DNA of 7,700 nucleotides from Gammaproteobacteria bacterium (GTDB taxonomy: Bacteria > Pseudomonadota > Gammaproteobacteria > Pseudomonadales > Azotimanducaceae), in the NCBI GenBank assembly GCA_003228415.1, contig QIDL01000402.1, positions 1-7,700 on the forward strand, written 5' to 3'. Shown piece by piece: positions 6,375 to 7,700 of this stretch. A program made the position numbers and the translations under genes. The notes under the pieces were generated by a model. The model was given only the letters and a program-made list of their open reading frames with translations, made no database searches and had not been told where the DNA came from. Within the stretch, counting starts at the first letter, position 1. Each line of letters begins with the position of its first letter.

Positions 6375-6420
6375 AGTTCGAAGTGTCGCAGTTTGCTTGC
6401 TGACTGGCCAGATGGCGTTC

Positions 6421-6474
6421 GTGTCCTGCCTCACAAATAACCTACATATTCAGGCTATTTGTGAGGCAGGACAC
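6421..6474. repeat. 54-bp near-perfect inverted repeat between envC and ctpA
   Basis: The left arm 6421-6443 and the right arm 6452-6474 pair at 22 of 23 positions around an 8-nt loop (ACATATTC); the only mismatch is at 6440/6455. The outer end starts GTGTCCTGCC. On the operon's strand the hairpin begins at the last base of the envC TAG. No U-run follows it, so it is not a standard rho-independent terminator. On the mRNA strand it contains a 10-codon frame beginning with GTG that starts at the same base. A small palindromic mobile repeat (REP- or MITE-like), an mRNA processing or stability hairpin, or a translational spacer are the main options. Confidence 0.9.
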
Positions 6475-7658
6475 TAGCGCCGTTGCAGCCATCCTATCGG
6501 ATCTCGTGCGACCCCTTTTTGACGTACTTCAAAGTACAGGCCACTCATTCTCTGACCGCCGCTTTTTCCGGCCCTGGCGACGACTTCGCCGCTTTCCGCC
6601 CATTCTCCAACGGTTTTCAGCAGCACGTCCGCGTGTCCATAGAGCGTCATGAAGCCGCCGCCATGGTCGATGATGGTCAAGAGTCCAAATCCACGCAACC
6701 AGTTGGCGAAGACCACGCGACCCCGAAAAACGGATTTCACCGTGGTACCTTCGTCCGCGGCAATCAGCATGCCGTGCCAGGTGAGACGTCCGTTGGCGCG
6801 GGATTGGCCGAAGGCGTTGGTCACCCGACCTTGGAGCGGCCAGGGCAGGCTGCCCTTGCGGGCGACAAAACCTCGGCCATCGAGATCCGAAGCGCGTCGC
6901 TGCAGTTCCGCGAAAAGTGCCTCGAGCCGGGATCGGTCGGCTTCGAGGCGTCTTCGCTCACCGGATTTTCCTTCCAGTTCCTGATCGAGTTCGGCGATCA
7001 AACTCTTTCGTGTCTCACGTTCCCGGACCAGGGCCAGTCGCTGCTGGATGAGGGACTGTCGTTTGCCCTGCTGCTGCTGCTGGCGGGTTTCCAGCCGAAA
7101 GCGGTTGTCTGCCAGATCATCCAGGGTCTTGCGAAAATCATCGAGCACCGCGAGGCGGGCCCTGGTGAAGTAACGGTGATAGCGTGAGATGCGCTCGAAG
7201 GTTTCCGGAGATTCCTGGTTGAGCAGCAGCTTTACAAAGTCCTGCCCGGTCATGCGATAGCTGGCAGCCAGGTGCTCGCCGATACGTTGTGCCTGATCCT
7301 TACGGCGGTTTTCGAGGTCCTGCTGCTTGGAGGTGAGGGTCTCGAGATCGGCCTCGATGGCCTTGAGCTCTCCGACGGTCTGTTCCACAGCCCGGGCAAC
7401 ACCGGCTACCTCCTGGTCTTTGCTCTGAACATCCTTTTCCCAGCGCACGCGCTGCTTTTCGGCGTCATCTATCCAGCGGTCGAGCGCATTGAGTCGCTTC
7501 ACCACCTTGTTGAGTGCCTTTTTCGTTTGTGCCGGGTCGCCGAGTTCGGCGGCCGCTGCGGCTGAAAGGTCGGTCGGCAGGATCGGGACCGTCAGCAGGA
7601 TGGCTGTCAGGTACGCAGCGAACAGCGGGATATCCAGGAGTTTTTTGAGTCGGTTCAA
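6474..7658 (-). CDS. envC: EnvC, murein hydrolase activator with degenerate LytM domain
   Basis: EnvC activates periplasmic N-acetylmuramyl-L-alanine amidases at the division septum, downstream of FtsEX. The 394-residue protein has a signal segment (about 10-37, hydrophobic and ending in an alanine run), a long coiled coil (about 42-262, rich in Glu, Arg, Gln and Leu, with a QQQQQ run at 193-197), and a C-terminal LytM/M23 domain (about 270-392). Zinc ligands of active M23 peptidases are replaced: the HxGxD site reads WHGML (294-298) and the HLH motif reads GLYFE (373-377). This is the non-catalytic state expected of EnvC. The start is a TTG whose last two bases overlap the gpmI stop (TTGA), which supports it although no strong Shine-Dalgarno is seen. 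The frame stays open upstream to the window edge, so a further start is formally possible. Confidence 0.94.
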   Translation of the reverse strand: MNRLKKLLDIPLFAAYLTAILLTVPILPTDLSAAAAAELGDPAQTKKALNKVVKRLNALDRWIDDAEKQRVRWEKDVQSKDQEVAGVARAVEQTVGELKAIEADLETLTSKQQDLENRRKDQAQRIGEHLAASYRMTGQDFVKLLLNQESPETFERISRYHRYFTRARLAVLDDFRKTLDDLADNRFRLETRQQQQQGKRQSLIQQRLALVRERETRKSLIAELDQELEGKSGERRRLEADRSRLEALFAELQRRASDLDGRGFVARKGSLPWPLQGRVTNAFGQSRANGRLTWHGMLIAADEGTTVKSVFRGRVVFANWLRGFGLLTIIDHGGGFMTLYGHADVLLKTVGEWAESGEVVARAGKSGGQRMSGLYFEVRQKGVARDPIGWLQRR

Positions 7659-7700
7659 GCGCTCTGCTGGGCTCGGATGATCGCGAGGGATTTTCCGGTC
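7655..7700 (-). CDS. gpmI: 3' end of GpmI, cofactor-independent phosphoglycerate mutase (last 14 codons)
   Basis: In the minus-strand frame from 7699 to the TGA at 7655-7657 the peptide is TGKSLAIIRAQQSA. The TGKSL motif matches the end of 2,3-bisphosphoglycerate-independent phosphoglycerate mutase (E. coli GpmI ends in MTGKPLF and a few more residues). gpmI commonly precedes envC and ctpA in gammaproteobacteria. The enzyme interconverts 3- and 2-phosphoglycerate. Only the tail is visible, so the call rests on five residues plus gene order. Confidence 0.7.
   Translation of the reverse strand, partial: TGKSLAIIRAQQSA

Noticed and set aside
6421..6474. Inverted repeat considered as a rho-independent terminator after envC.
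   Set aside because: No run of U follows the stem on either strand, and the operon continues into ctpA in the same direction.
7068..7082. Five CTG repeats (CAG codons) in envC considered as a phase-variable tract.
   Set aside because: Triplet changes would keep the frame, only five units are present, and a glutamine run in a coiled coil is unremarkable.
6483..7187. Plus-strand open frame of 234 codons antisense to envC.
   Set aside because: It is a long shadow of the coiled-coil gene; EnvC motifs on the minus strand are unambiguous and no family is recognisable on the plus strand.

Overview
The window looks like chromosomal core sequence from a gammaproteobacterium of moderately high GC. 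It has no plasmid, phage or insertion-sequence genes. The gene order (mutY, an AsmA-type gene, short unknown genes, hisB/hisA, then a divergent polysaccharide deacetylase, ctpA, envC, gpmI) matches the arrangement I recall from Pseudomonas and its relatives. I assign only the class.

Layout. Positions 1-2425 are on the minus strand: a small unknown gene (75 aa), an AsmA-family envelope protein, and the first 189 codons of mutY, closely spaced and probably partly co-transcribed. A perfect TATAAT lies just upstream of the AsmA gene. A 129-bp divergent intergenic region (2426-2554) separates them from a plus-strand cluster: an unknown 132-aa gene, hisB and hisA (histidine steps of imidazoleglycerol-phosphate dehydration and ProFAR isomerisation). 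HisA converges on, and overlaps by 74 bp, the last gene of a second minus-strand operon that reads gpmI (last 14 codons only) > envC > ctpA > yibQ-like deacetylase. That operon combines a glycolytic enzyme with cell-envelope functions: an amidase activator for septal peptidoglycan splitting, a C-terminal processing protease and a predicted periplasmic deacetylase-fold protein.

Most notable points. First, the usual gammaproteobacterial order hisB-hisH-hisA-hisF is reduced to hisB-hisA with a 3-nt gap. Both subunits of imidazole glycerol phosphate synthase (HisH and HisF) are absent from this locus, and the place of hisF is taken by the overlapping convergent gene. Second, a 54-bp near-perfect inverted repeat (23-bp arms, 22 of 23 pairing) begins in the stop codon of envC. 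A 12-mer from its end (CTAGTGTCCTGC) recurs exactly at the ctpA stop/yibQ start, which suggests a dispersed palindromic element inside the envelope operon. I found no convincing new multi-gene system; the rest is ordinary housekeeping sequence.
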